Below are positions 36,084 through 45,370 of a stretch of 64,000 nt of DNA, piece by piece (positions within the stretch are counted from its first letter, which is position 1; each line of letters begins with the position of its first letter). Position numbers and translations under genes: made by a program. Source of the stretch: G963663775 sp963664255 (GTDB lineage Bacteria > Bacillota > Clostridia > Oscillospirales > Butyricicoccaceae); assembly GCA_963664255.1 (NCBI GenBank), contig OY760938.1, positions 1,240,001 through 1,304,000 on the forward strand. The letters run 5' to 3'. The notes beneath the pieces were generated by a model that saw only the letters and a list, made by a program, of their open reading frames with translations, was not told where the DNA came from and searched no databases.

Positions 36084-37292
36084 ATGAAAACAGCAGGACA
36101 TATTTCTACCAAAAAAGGATTTTACTATACCGTACTGCCGGCTAAAGACAAAAATGGAAAGAAAACGACGAAGTGGGAACGCACAGGTCTCAAAGTAGGT
36201 GTTGAAGGCAATGATGTGCTAGCACAACAAATGCCGGAGGATAGACAGCGGAGGGAAAGCGGACTACCTATTTCTCTTAGACCGACTATGCTCTTCTCAG
36301 ACTTCATGAATCAGTGGCTGCTTATCATTGAGCAGGATGTCCGCGAGAGCACAATGGCTTCTTATCGTTATGCTGTGGAAAGAGTAATTGTACCATACTT
36401 TGAAAAGACAAAAATCGCACTGAATGAATTGAAAGTAATCGACCTTGAAAACTTCTACCGTGAATGTAGAAACCAACGTACAGGTAAGAATGGAAAAAAG
36501 GTTTCTGTAGCAACTACTAAGCATTATCATGCAAATATTCATAAAGCACTGAAATATGCGTTTAAGTGTGAATTGGTTGTCAGAAATGTTGCTGATGCAG
36601 TTGATATTCCGCGTCAAAAACATTTTACAGGAGATTTTTATACATCTGAAGAAATACAGCGTTTGATGGAAGTTGTTGCAGGACATAAGATAGAGGTAGC
36701 CGTGTACCTTGGTTTTGTAATGGGGCTTCGCAGAAGTGAAGTGGTTGGATTGAAGTGGGATTCCGTTGACTTTAAACGCAATACAATCACAATCAAACAC
36801 ACAGTGACAGCTATGGTCGTGGAGGGAAAACGGCAACTTGTAGAATCTGATGACACAAAGACAGATACAAGTTTGCGTGAATTGCCCATGGGTGAAGCAC
36901 TGAAAAATATGCTATGGAACTTACAGGTAAAACAAGAAGAGAATCTTTTGAAATACGGTGCGAAATACAATAAAGAATTTATTGGATATGTCTGTGTTGA
37001 TGAGATTGGAAAGTTAATTCGACCGGATTATCTGACGAAGACCTTTCCAGAACTAGTTAAAAAAAATGGACTCCGCCGCATTCGTTTTCATGACTTGCGT
37101 CACACATGTGCCAGCACACTGCTTGCAAATGAACATTCCATGTTTAAAGTAATGCAGTGGTTCGGGCATAGCTCAATCACCCTTACATGTAATAAATATG
37201 GTCATCTCGATTTTAAATCGAAGGTGGGTCTGGCAAATACGTTAGACTTTATATGCCGAAAAACAGGTGTTGATATAAGAAACGGAAGATAA
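36084..37292 (+). CDS. int: Tyrosine integrase (Tn916-Int-like)
   Basis: 402 aa with an AP2-like N-terminal arm domain, a SAM-like core-binding domain (about 70-165), and a catalytic domain with Arg in MGLRRSEVV, HDLRHT, FGHSS and NKYGHL supplying R, H-x-x-R, H and Tyr. GAAGGA precedes the ATG. It faces the 3' end of tRNA-Ser about 0.9 kb downstream, with a second integrase remnant between. Confidence 0.9.
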   Translation: MKTAGHISTKKGFYYTVLPAKDKNGKKTTKWERTGLKVGVEGNDVLAQQMPEDRQRRESGLPISLRPTMLFSDFMNQWLLIIEQDVRESTMASYRYAVERVIVPYFEKTKIALNELKVIDLENFYRECRNQRTGKNGKKVSVATTKHYHANIHKALKYAFKCELVVRNVADAVDIPRQKHFTGDFYTSEEIQRLMEVVAGHKIEVAVYLGFVMGLRRSEVVGLKWDSVDFKRNTITIKHTVTAMVVEGKRQLVESDDTKTDTSLRELPMGEALKNMLWNLQVKQEENLLKYGAKYNKEFIGYVCVDEIGKLIRPDYLTKTFPELVKKNGLRRIRFHDLRHTCASTLLANEHSMFKVMQWFGHSSITLTCNKYGHLDFKSKVGLANTLDFICRKTGVDIRNGR

Positions 37293-37299
37293 CCCTGGA

Positions 37300-38127
37300 G
37301 GCATTGACGGCTTCGGACATACAGACGTTTTATCTAGAAGAGCTAAAACGAGTGTCAGCCAACACCGTCATTCATTTTCATGCGAACATACACAAGGCTC
37401 TCAAGTATGCAGTTAAGATGGACCTCCTCGATGTGAACCCGGCTGACAAAGTGGAGAGACCGAAAAAAGCAGACTATCAAGGGAGCTATTATAGTGCAGA
37501 GGAAATCAAGCAGCTGTTTAAGGTGGTTAAAGATACACATTGGGAAATTCCAGTGTATTTTGGTCTCTTCTACGGGTTAAGGCGGGCGGAAGTAGTTGGA
37601 ATGCGTTGGGAATCCTTCGATTTCCGAAAGAACATAATCTCGGTAAAGCATACGGTGACATCGTGCAGTATGAGCGGCAAATATGTTTTACTCAAATCAG
37701 ATTTCACCAAGACAAAATCCAGTATGCGTACGCTTCCGTTGGTAGATACATTTAAAGAGAGACTGCTCGCATTGAAAGCGCAGCAAGAGGAGAACCGGCG
37801 GCTCTGTGGAAAGAGCTACAATAAGGAATATATCGGCTACATATGCGTGGATGCGATGGGGAATCTTGTCCGCCCCAGTACCTCACTGCGGGCTTTCCCA
37901 ATATGCTGGTCAGAAAGGGACTCCGAAGGATACGTTGGCATGACCTCCGTCACAGCTGTGCAAGCATACTCGTAACAAGCGGTGTCAATCTCAAGCGCGT
38001 GCAGCTTTGGTTGGGGCACAGCGACATGGCAACCACTGCAAATATTTATACGCATCTGGAGTTTGAGGATAAGCTGGTATCAGCAGAAGCTCTCCTACAA
38101 GGCCTGAGCGAGGCAGGAGAAGATTAG
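37300..38127 (+). pseudogene. Second tyrosine integrase, truncated and frameshifted
   Basis: It starts inside the core-binding domain (TASDIQTFYLEELKRVSANT) 8 bp after the first integrase. It runs through the first catalytic segment (FYGLRRAEVVGM) and then loses frame near 37870 in a C-run. The other frame carries on with LRRIRWHDLRHSCAS and IYTHLEFED to 38127. One base added at the C-run restores a single frame. It is about 60% similar to its neighbour over the catalytic domain by eye, so not a recent duplicate. Confidence 0.8.
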
Positions 38128-38195
38128 ACTAAGGGACACAGAGACGCTGTGAGCGTGCCACAGCAAGCGCTATGAGGCTTTCTGAAGGCAAAGAA

Positions 38196-38223
38196 AATGA
38201 GGCTCCCTTTCGGAAACCTCATT
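38196..38223 (-). terminator. Terminator of tRNA-Ser
   Basis: Seven-bp outer stem (AATGAGG with CCTCATT), T-rich on the minus strand, immediately past the tRNA 3' end. Confidence 0.65.
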
Positions 38224-38226
38224 GGT

Positions 38227-38315
38227 TGGCGGACAGGGTGGGATTCGAACCCACGAGCCCTTGCGGGCTACCGCATTTCGAGTGCGGGCCGTTATGACCA
38301 CTTCGATACCTGTCC
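38227..38315 (-). tRNA. tRNA-Ser (anticodon CGA)
   Basis: Acceptor GGACAGG pairs with CCTGTCC, discriminator G, CCA encoded at 38227-38229. Long variable arm and anticodon loop CTCGAAA, giving CGA. Its 3' end faces the two integrase genes, so it is their likely attachment site. Confidence 0.95.
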
Positions 38316-38432
38316 CTATATATCTCAAAACAGTACCTCGGAAAAAGGAGAGAACTCAGGAAATTTATGAAATTTTGAGAGCCCGCAAAGCCTTATACCA
38401 TAAGGGTTTGCAGCGATTCGTCTTCAAGAAAA

Positions 38433-38476
38433 GGCTACGGATTTCGAGTCAGGGCCGTTATGACCACTTTTGATAC
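38433..38476 (-). pseudogene. Partial duplicate of tRNA-Ser
   Basis: About 44 bp closely match the 5' half of tRNA-Ser (38266-38309), covering D-arm, anticodon CGA and part of the variable arm, with one gap and a few changes. No matching acceptor end exists. It looks like debris from integration or excision at this tRNA. Nothing else is seen in 38316-38555. Confidence 0.7.
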
Positions 38477-38555
38477 GATTCCCCATTGCATTCCAAAATG
38501 CACACAACCTGCAAAATACAGTAAACTCCATTCGTTCAAATCGTGCTGCGGCAGT

Positions 38556-38939
38556 TTACTCTTCTATAGGTTGCATATCATCGAGCATTTCCTGCATTTT
38601 TTGCAATGTCTCCGGGCTGATAACGTGTTCGATACGACAAGCATCCTGTTCTGCAATTTCTTCATTCAAAGACAATATCTGCACCAAAAACTGTGTAATC
38701 AAGAGATGGCGATGATACACATCATTTGCGCGCTTACGTCCAGCTTCTGTGAGAACAATGTTCCCATATGCTTCTTGTTCAATCAAACCCGCTTTACGCA
38801 AAACACCCATCGCACGGCTCACACTAGGCTTGGAAAACCCTAATTGATTCGCAATGTCTACAGACCGGACAACCCCATTTGTGCGTTCCAGATTTAAGAT
38901 GGCTTCCAGATAGTTTTCACCAGACTCTTGAATTTTCAT
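38556..38939 (-). CDS. DtxR/MntR-family metal-dependent regulator
   Basis: 127 aa from ATG 38939 (AAGGTGG 8 nt upstream). Winged helix (NYLEAILNLERTNGVVRSVDIANQLGFSKPSVSRAM), then a dimerisation region with metal-ligand candidates in EQDACRIEHVISPETLQKM. No SH3 domain, so MntR-like size. It represses manganese or iron uptake genes when metal is bound (family knowledge); no target is visible nearby. Confidence 0.85.
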   Translation of the reverse strand: MKIQESGENYLEAILNLERTNGVVRSVDIANQLGFSKPSVSRAMGVLRKAGLIEQEAYGNIVLTEAGRKRANDVYHRHLLITQFLVQILSLNEEIAEQDACRIEHVISPETLQKMQEMLDDMQPIEE

Positions 38940-39043
38940 GACCAATACCACCTTGCAAAGTATGCTTTATTATTATATCCTATTTTACTTTCAATTGCAA
39001 GGAAAATCAAAGAACAAGACCCTGTCTGAAAAGTAAGATAATA

Positions 39044-39090
39044 AATGCGAAAGAGTATTATACCTCTGACGCATTTATTTTTTTATCTAA
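39044..39090. repeat. Hairpin repeat, copy 2
   Basis: AAATGCG-AA-AGAG...CTCT-GA-CGCATTT followed by a T-run. It is a diverged copy of 26158-26207, located 25 bp before the IS30-like HTH gene. Confidence 0.6.
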
Positions 39091-39114
39091 AACTGTAGAA
39101 AGTGTGGTGAAAAT

Positions 39115-39381
39115 ATGAAGAAAAAAACAAAGACATTGAAACTGTCTGACCGTTTAGAAATAGAGCAAGCCTATATGAGCGGAAAAAATATTTCAGAGAT
39201 TGCGACTTCCATAGATTCTTGCATTTCGACAGTCTATCGGGAACTCCACCGTGGATACACAGGAGGACCAGATATAAACGGGCGTCCTGGCTATAGTGCA
39301 AAGCTGGCGCAGGCAGTCACTGCCCAAAACGTAAAGCGTCGAGGACCTCGCAAACGCAATCTTAATGATAAAGAGCACTAA
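39115..39381 (+). CDS. Stand-alone IS30-type HTH protein or IS30 remnant
   Basis: 88 aa. LSDRLEIEQAYMSGKNISEI and STVYRELHRGYTGG match the N-terminal helix-turn-helix of IS30 transposases (compare 49595), but the DDE domain is absent. It may be a decayed IS30 or a co-opted DNA-binding protein heading the 39-47 kb operon. Confidence 0.55.
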   Translation: MKKKTKTLKLSDRLEIEQAYMSGKNISEIATSIDSCISTVYRELHRGYTGGPDINGRPGYSAKLAQAVTAQNVKRRGPRKRNLNDKEH

Positions 39382-39454
39382 GCTACCTTACCTTCTGCAC
39401 CTTGAAAATTTCATACAGGTACGCACAAGAGAAAGAGAAAGAAGGGATACCTAT

Positions 39455-39973
39455 ATGAACAACGGCACAACTATCATTGAGGAAATAATCCAAAGTTACC
39501 CAGATTTGAAGAAAAAAAGACTGGATTTGAAATATGCTGTTAGCGGTAGCAATGATGATGCCCCTACAGCGAGTGCAGCCATGGCAGAGCTGCCACCAGA
39601 GGAGCAGCGACGTTATGATGCGATTCTTACAGCGATTCGTCATACAGCACATGCGTATCCTGATGGGGCAAGGAGATTGCTTGTGATTCAAGCCTCTTAT
39701 TGGGGTAGTTCTACAGACAATGTTCTATTAAAAACAATCTCGTGGCTAGATGCACAGGAATATCGGATGGACTTTGTGCAGGCTGTAGTGCAGCGACTGG
39801 GGCTTAACGATTGTTCTGACTGCATCTATTGGCGGCAATTATTTGGTTCTAGAGGTATTGATGCGCATGCCTGTCATTATTGTTATGATACTGGCATGAT
39901 ACGCAAGCACGACGAACGGCGTTGCTATTCTAAATGTCTTGAGATGAAACCAAATGTAGAGGTGTCAGCATGA
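39455..39973 (+). CDS. Hypothetical protein with C-terminal Cys/His cluster
   Basis: 172 aa from ATG 39455 (GAAGGGA upstream). The N-terminal helical part has TAIRHTAHAYPDGARRLL. The C-terminal part has C-x2-C, H-x-C-x2-C and a terminal C-x3-C, enough to bind zinc. No family recognised. It overlaps the next gene by 4 bp (ATGA), so translation is coupled. Confidence 0.55.
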   Translation: MNNGTTIIEEIIQSYPDLKKKRLDLKYAVSGSNDDAPTASAAMAELPPEEQRRYDAILTAIRHTAHAYPDGARRLLVIQASYWGSSTDNVLLKTISWLDAQEYRMDFVQAVVQRLGLNDCSDCIYWRQLFGSRGIDAHACHYCYDTGMIRKHDERRCYSKCLEMKPNVEVSA

Positions 39974-40797
39974 AACCAATTTGTCATAAAGATTGCTTCA
40001 ACTGCCCATATGAAGACTGCATTGCAGATTTTGATGCATTACCTACCACACCACAAGACATTCAGTCTTTGAAAACTAACTTTCAGGAATCACCTATTTT
40101 ACAACAGATGCAACAACAATATGCTAAAGAAGGCAGAAAACTTCGTGATAAAATAAACCTTGAAAAGAACAAGGCTGTTAAAAAAGCATGGTGCATAGCA
40201 AATCCTGAAAAGGTACGTGTTCAAAAGAAGCGGTATCGACAAAAGCACCACGATGAAATCTTGCAGAATCAACGGGTAGATAGGGCAGCCAATCCAGAAA
40301 AATATCAGGCTATCAATGCTGCGTATTATCATCAACATAAGGAAGAACTCAGCATTAAGCGAGCCTCCTACCTTTCAAACTATCGGAAGCAGCATCGAGA
40401 AAAGCTTGCCGCTAAAAAAGCTGATTACCACCAGCAGAACCGTGAAGAGATTCGCACGAAAAATGCCGCTTATTGGAATAAACACCGAGAAGAAATCAAT
40501 GCTAGACGGCGGGAGCGCTATCAAGAGGAACAGTATCGTGAAAAAGGGTGTGCTCAAAGTGCCGCTTACTATCAGCAGAATAGAAAAAAACTTCGTGCCT
40601 ATGGTGACACCTATCGTGAGCAGCATAAGGATGAGATGCGTATATATCAAGCCGCCTATCGAGAGAAACACCGAGAAGAAATCAATTCAAAGCAGCGAGA
40701 GCGACGCCGCCAGAAAAAAGAGCAGGCAGCTGCGGAAGCACAGTTGCAAAATGCTGCCAACCATGATACATTAGATAAAAATGACACCAATAATTGA
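39970..40797 (+). CDS. Repeat-rich basic coiled-coil protein
   Basis: 275 aa. The N-terminus has a short cysteine cluster (CHKDCFNCPYEDC). Residues about 70-250 are made of some ten degenerate repeats of 12-18 aa with core AAYxxxHREEI, strongly charged (Lys, Arg, Glu, Gln) and helical. Probably an elongated nucleic-acid-binding or scaffolding protein of the element (inference). Confidence 0.6.
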   Translation: MKPICHKDCFNCPYEDCIADFDALPTTPQDIQSLKTNFQESPILQQMQQQYAKEGRKLRDKINLEKNKAVKKAWCIANPEKVRVQKKRYRQKHHDEILQNQRVDRAANPEKYQAINAAYYHQHKEELSIKRASYLSNYRKQHREKLAAKKADYHQQNREEIRTKNAAYWNKHREEINARRRERYQEEQYREKGCAQSAAYYQQNRKKLRAYGDTYREQHKDEMRIYQAAYREKHREEINSKQRERRRQKKEQAAAEAQLQNAANHDTLDKNDTNN

Positions 40798-40811
40798 AAG
40801 GAGCACCTACC

Positions 40812-41474
40812 ATGACAAAGAAACATAAAATTATCCTCTCTGGCACAGGATTGGTCATTGCTGCGGGCATCATCTTCGGCGGACAGTACTTAGCAGACCA
40901 AATTAAGGCGAACCGTGAAGCCGAGCTTAAAGCAGCTGCACAGACAACTACTGTTCCTGAAGCTACCGCTCCTCTCACTGTAGACGCTGATATGCCCATC
41001 GAAACTGAATATGTCTATGACGAGAACGGTAACGTGGTAATCGAGCCTGAAGAAGAACCTGCGACCGCTGATGCAGAAGCAAGTCCAGATACAGCGGAAG
41101 AAAAAACCACAGAGGTGGAAGCGTCAACCCCTACCACCTCAGCGCAGGAATCAACTGCATCCACTTCGGATACCAAAGCTTCCTCGACCACGACCACTGC
41201 AAAAGCAAGCACGTCTTCCAGCACCACAAGCACCAAGTCCACCACCAGCAGTTCCGACACTTCGACTGCTTCCTCTAGCAGCACTGCAAGCAGTGATTCG
41301 GACAGTAGCTCCGATAACACCGCATCCTCGGACAGTTCGTCAGACAGCAGTTCTAGTGACCACGAAGGCGAGGTTTATGTGCCAGGCTTCGGTTGGATGA
41401 AATCCGAGGGTGAAGGAGCGTGCATTCAGATGGAAGACAGTGGAGGAGATTATAACAAAGTTGTAGGACATTAA
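40812..41474 (+). CDS. Membrane-anchored Ser/Thr-rich protein (DUF6550-like)
   Basis: 220 aa. One N-terminal TM segment (about 8-28), an acidic stretch, then a Ser/Thr/Asp low-complexity region (about 95-185) and a conserved C-terminal tail (VYVPGFGWMKSEGEG). This matches what I know as DUF6550 from ICE operons. The tail would lie outside the cell on a flexible stalk. AAAGGAG precedes ATG 40812. Confidence 0.65.
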   Translation: MTKKHKIILSGTGLVIAAGIIFGGQYLADQIKANREAELKAAAQTTTVPEATAPLTVDADMPIETEYVYDENGNVVIEPEEEPATADAEASPDTAEEKTTEVEASTPTTSAQESTASTSDTKASSTTTTAKASTSSSTTSTKSTTSSSDTSTASSSSTASSDSDSSSDNTASSDSSSDSSSSDHEGEVYVPGFGWMKSEGEGACIQMEDSGGDYNKVVGH

Positions 41475-41549
41475 AGGAAATCAATATTTTTTCTATCAAG
41501 GCTATCCAAAAGTGGATAGCCTTTTCTTGTGTCAAAAAGGAGGTTGCGT

Positions 41550-43232
41550 GTGAAAAAATTGATTACACTTTCTCTTTTGTTTCTGCTGATTTTTCAGCCT
41601 GCTGCATATGCTGCCGACACTAATGTGGATGGTGGCGGCAGTGGCAGCTATGGCAGTGGAAGCAGCGGCAACACCTGGTCACCTGGGAATGACGGGGTGC
41701 GCATCACACTAGTGGATGCAGATACGGGGTGGCTAATCAATGGCACTTCGGTAGATATGAGCGATGCCACTATAGACACAACCAGTGTAATGCATTTTGG
41801 AAAGGTTTCTAAATTATATTATTCGAGAATCAGCACATCTCTTACAGGTCATATCGGGAATTATGAATATTTTAAACCACCAACTTCGATGCCAACCATT
41901 ATTTCTTCTGCATCTGGTGGTGCATCCGACATAACTGCAATTAAAAATTATTTTGGCTCAGAAGGTATCTTGAAAAATATTGCGGACCACATCAACTTCG
42001 ACTATGATAACCTCATTTCTGGTCAATATAAGTTGGTTATTGAGCCCATCGCCTACTTCAAATTCGGCGGTGTGATGTATGCCATGACCGCAACCGAAGC
42101 CGCCTGCTATGACAAAATGCTTGGCGGTGCACTCCGCTCTAAAATGGTATCCCTCACCAACAAAAACCTGCCGCTCTCAATGTTCCTACAAACAGCCGAT
42201 TTGGGGTATCCTGCATGGGGAGGCAGCACGACCGCCAAGCAAGATGATTCCACCATCATCAACGCACTGGGCATCGGCATCATCTATTTTGATGAACCGC
42301 CTGAACCCAGTGAGGTTGTAAGCGGCGATTTAGAATACCACACAGATACCGATGTGGTGACGTCTATCTATGTATCTTCCCCATATGACTATACCCCAGA
42401 TTCTGATAAAGAAATCACCATAACCGCTTATGGGGCAAGCTACACAGAGCAATTTATTTGTCCGAAAGGCGGTCGGCAAATGATATGGCTGCGGTGGCAT
42501 ACTCCCAGCACGCCACAGACCGTAATGATTGCGGTCAGCGGTGCAGCGAGTGGTGCAGTCACCGCAAATATCGTGGAATTAGAGGAAAACGAACCGCCAA
42601 ATCCGAATTTTTCCGATAGCAATAAAACGTTTCGGTTGTCAAATGAACCCACGGGCGAATCAAACCTCAGCACATCCTGGTATAAGATATATGCCAAATG
42701 GGTGTCAGATGAGGGTGGCGGACATTGGGAGTTTCGGCAGCGCACGTATTCGGCAACCCTCGATGTCAATTACAACCTCACTCCGGCAGCTCGTGTGCAA
42801 ACCGAATATGATTTAGGATTTGGCGATTGGGAGATGAAAAGCGGCTATGGCGTGGAAGCCGATGTAGCGGTTACGGTTTCTGGGGAAGGGGGTGTTTCTT
42901 CTTCGGATGTCACGCCTGTACAGCACGTAGAAGCACTATTCCCTGAGTTCGGAGGATATGAAACCTACAATCGCTTTCTAACACCTGTAAATAGCGCAAC
43001 TTACAATACTTCATGGCATTTCAAGCCGAATCGATACTCTTATTACAGTGACCCTGTTCATTTCACACCGCTTTGGTATCCAGATGAAACCGATTATCCT
43101 GTTCCCGTCACTGTAGAAGACGCATGGACACCCGGCGGTCAGCTGTATACCACTGTTTCGGACAGCATTTATATCGATGGCGGAACTTGTTATGATGATT
43201 GGTATATCCACATAGTGGAAAATTTCAACTAA
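41550..43232 (+). CDS. Large secreted protein of the element
   Basis: 560 aa from GTG 41550 (AAGGAGG 6 nt upstream). Sec signal peptide (KKLITLSLLFLLIFQPAAYA, cleavage after AYA about 20), then a Gly/Ser linker and a large beta-rich extracellular part without cysteine motifs or sortase signal. No function known. Its place between DUF6550-like and small membrane protein genes suggests a cell-surface role in transfer or adhesion (inference). Confidence 0.65.
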   Translation: MKKLITLSLLFLLIFQPAAYAADTNVDGGGSGSYGSGSSGNTWSPGNDGVRITLVDADTGWLINGTSVDMSDATIDTTSVMHFGKVSKLYYSRISTSLTGHIGNYEYFKPPTSMPTIISSASGGASDITAIKNYFGSEGILKNIADHINFDYDNLISGQYKLVIEPIAYFKFGGVMYAMTATEAACYDKMLGGALRSKMVSLTNKNLPLSMFLQTADLGYPAWGGSTTAKQDDSTIINALGIGIIYFDEPPEPSEVVSGDLEYHTDTDVVTSIYVSSPYDYTPDSDKEITITAYGASYTEQFICPKGGRQMIWLRWHTPSTPQTVMIAVSGAASGAVTANIVELEENEPPNPNFSDSNKTFRLSNEPTGESNLSTSWYKIYAKWVSDEGGGHWEFRQRTYSATLDVNYNLTPAARVQTEYDLGFGDWEMKSGYGVEADVAVTVSGEGGVSSSDVTPVQHVEALFPEFGGYETYNRFLTPVNSATYNTSWHFKPNRYSYYSDPVHFTPLWYPDETDYPVPVTVEDAWTPGGQLYTTVSDSIYIDGGTCYDDWYIHIVENFN

Positions 43233-43244
43233 GGAGAATGTCAT

Positions 43245-43586
43245 ATGAAAAGAAAAACCACACTTGTGAGCGAGCAAACCACAGAGCATTTGGAAAAAGA
43301 AACCAGATTCTTAAGGATGGGTATCACGCATTTTACAGCAGCGAGTGCTTTTATACTATTCACGCTCTTTAAGATATTCCCATTTATGTACAACCTCGCA
43401 CTTCTTCCACTTTCTTACACAATTCTGCGTGAATGGGTTACTTGGCCATCCTTATATTTTTCGCTGCTCTATGGTGTTATGGTTGGCTTCAGCGGCTGTT
43501 GGATGGTGTGTAAGCGCCGACGTATGCAGGATGCACAAGCAGAGTTGCAGCGCAGACAACAAGCCGACACTACGGCACAGGAGTGA
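43245..43586 (+). CDS. Small membrane protein
   Basis: 113 aa with two or three hydrophobic segments (about 27-47, 50-60, 68-88) and a basic C-terminal tail (KRRRMQDAQAELQRRQQ). Thirteen bp after the secreted-protein gene; no family recognised. Confidence 0.6.
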   Translation: MKRKTTLVSEQTTEHLEKETRFLRMGITHFTAASAFILFTLFKIFPFMYNLALLPLSYTILREWVTWPSLYFSLLYGVMVGFSGCWMVCKRRRMQDAQAELQRRQQADTTAQE

Positions 43587-43592
43587 TGCAAT

Positions 43593-44492
43593 ATGGCACA
43601 CGCAAGGCTTATGAACGCAAAACACACGTGCCGTAGTGACCGTGATTTGGCAATGCAGCAAGAGTGGGAGCAGAAAATGTTTCAGGCGATTCTAGCCGGG
43701 CGTGATGCAGCCAAGCAATTACAGACGGGCACGGTGCAGCCAGAGGATGCCGCTCCACTGCGTAACGCCATTGTGTACGGTGAACAGTGCCGTGGAAAGC
43801 TGGCACTTTCCTATCTCCCTATGGTGACGATTATCGCCAGACGATATAGCTACAGTGGCTTGTGTGAGGAATTGGTGCAGGAAGGCATGGTAGGTATCCT
43901 GCAAGCGATTGATATATGCGCTGATAAAGAAAATCGATTTATTGTAATTAAAATCATTGTAAAACAAGCACTGTATCGACTGCTGCAACAGAAGAATATT
44001 ATTCGATTCCCACCCCATGTCGCAGCAGCCATGCGGAAAATCAGCACGGTTTCCAAGTGGATAGAGCGAGATACAGGGCACATACCGCAGGCAGAGCACA
44101 TTGCAGAAGAAATGCAGCTTCCCATTGGTATCGTCCGAAAAGTGCTGTCCTGCATCCAATCCGCTGGAGCGTGCTCTCTGGATACCCCCGCCTCCGAAGA
44201 TTCAGATGATACATTTGTGGATTTGTTCGCAACGACAGAACCGACACCCGAGGAAGTATTCGAACAAGAAGACCTACGGACACAGGTTCTGGATGTTTTA
44301 AAAACGCTTGAGCCGTTGGAGGAAAGCACCATCAAGCTACGCTTTGGCTTTATCGGCGGTGAAATTTATACCGCCGAGGAAACGGCGCAGGAGCTGCGGA
44401 TTTCTCTGGAGGATGAACAGCGGTTAGAAATCAAAGCAATGAGAAAACTACGCCACCCCAGCAGGAGCACTTTCCTGCGTGAGTATTTATGA
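43593..44492 (+). CDS. RpoD-like sigma-70 factor of the element
   Basis: 299 aa. Region 2 (LVQEGMVGILQAID...FIVIKIIVKQALYRLLQQ), region 3 (about 140-190) and region 4 (LEPLEESTIKLRFGFIG...YTAEETAQELRIS) are present, so it is a full group-2/3-like factor rather than an ECF. It should direct RNA polymerase to element promoters. It follows the membrane-protein gene by 6 bp and precedes parB. A second, shorter sigma-like factor is on the element at 2707. Confidence 0.85.
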   Translation: MAHARLMNAKHTCRSDRDLAMQQEWEQKMFQAILAGRDAAKQLQTGTVQPEDAAPLRNAIVYGEQCRGKLALSYLPMVTIIARRYSYSGLCEELVQEGMVGILQAIDICADKENRFIVIKIIVKQALYRLLQQKNIIRFPPHVAAAMRKISTVSKWIERDTGHIPQAEHIAEEMQLPIGIVRKVLSCIQSAGACSLDTPASEDSDDTFVDLFATTEPTPEEVFEQEDLRTQVLDVLKTLEPLEESTIKLRFGFIGGEIYTAEETAQELRISLEDEQRLEIKAMRKLRHPSRSTFLREYL

Positions 44493-44503
44493 AGGAGAAG
44501 AAT

Positions 44504-45349
44504 ATGAAAAAATTTAGTTCTTTGGACGAGATGTTCTACGGAACACCGAACGAACCCGCAGATGCGGAGACTGATACCCCTAAAAACACAAAATCTGGGG
44601 GTACTAGCACGGACATCAAGCAGACCGTGCGAAATATTAAGCTGCAAACATTGGATGACCTTTTCGGGATAACCAATTCTGGTTCTGAGACCCCTGTCAA
44701 TGTGGAAGTTCCTGCACCAGAGGATACACCACCTCCCGCAGAACTGCAAAAGGTGCAACAGTCAAAAGACCTGCTTCCTTCCGAAAAGGCGCTTTATTAC
44801 AAATCAAAGCTTGATGCAATCAAGTGCCTGATGAGCAGACCCTCCAAATATAATGCATCCCCATCAGGGATGCATGTAGTTGGAAAACAATCCCTTGATA
44901 TATTGGGGGAGCAAGTTGGGGAAAGCCGAAACCAGATATACCGCTATCTCCGCCTCACCAAGCTGATTCCAGCCTTGCAGACGGCGGTAGATGAGAAAAA
45001 GATAGGTTTGAACGTTGGTGCGACACTTTCCTTCCTCCGCATCGAAAATCAAAAAGCGCTTGAAGCCTTCTGCTTTCAAACACACAGCATATGCATCAGT
45101 CAATCCTTAGCAAATCGACTTCGGCAAATAGAAGCTGACGGTGCACGATTCACGCCCGATATTCTCGAAAGATTTGTAGCACCCAGCGGAAAGAATCTGC
45201 GGGATGTAATGATTCCGTACCAAACTGTGCAGCACTACTTTCCAGAAGAAATGTCCAGCCAAGAGATTACACAAACTATCCAAAACGCATTGCAGCTATA
45301 CTTCACCAAAGAACGCACGGAGCACAGCAAACATTCCGACCACCCGTGA
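44504..45349 (+). CDS. ParB-like partition protein
   Basis: 281 aa from ATG 44504 (AAGGAG 6-8 nt upstream; an earlier ATG at 44489 overlaps the sigma gene stop). The variable N-terminal 90 residues are followed by a ParB-type helix-turn-helix (DILGEQVGESRNQIYRYLRL, TKLIPALQTAVDEKKIG). I see no ParA gene and no clear ParB/Srx CTPase motif in the visible part, so it may be a ParB-related regulator. It supports a plasmid-like or replicating-ICE nature. Confidence 0.75.
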   Translation: MKKFSSLDEMFYGTPNEPADAETDTPKNTKSGGTSTDIKQTVRNIKLQTLDDLFGITNSGSETPVNVEVPAPEDTPPPAELQKVQQSKDLLPSEKALYYKSKLDAIKCLMSRPSKYNASPSGMHVVGKQSLDILGEQVGESRNQIYRYLRLTKLIPALQTAVDEKKIGLNVGATLSFLRIENQKALEAFCFQTHSICISQSLANRLRQIEADGARFTPDILERFVAPSGKNLRDVMIPYQTVQHYFPEEMSSQEITQTIQNALQLYFTKERTEHSKHSDHP

Positions 45350-45370
45350 TTTTCTTTTTCTTCCGTAAAT

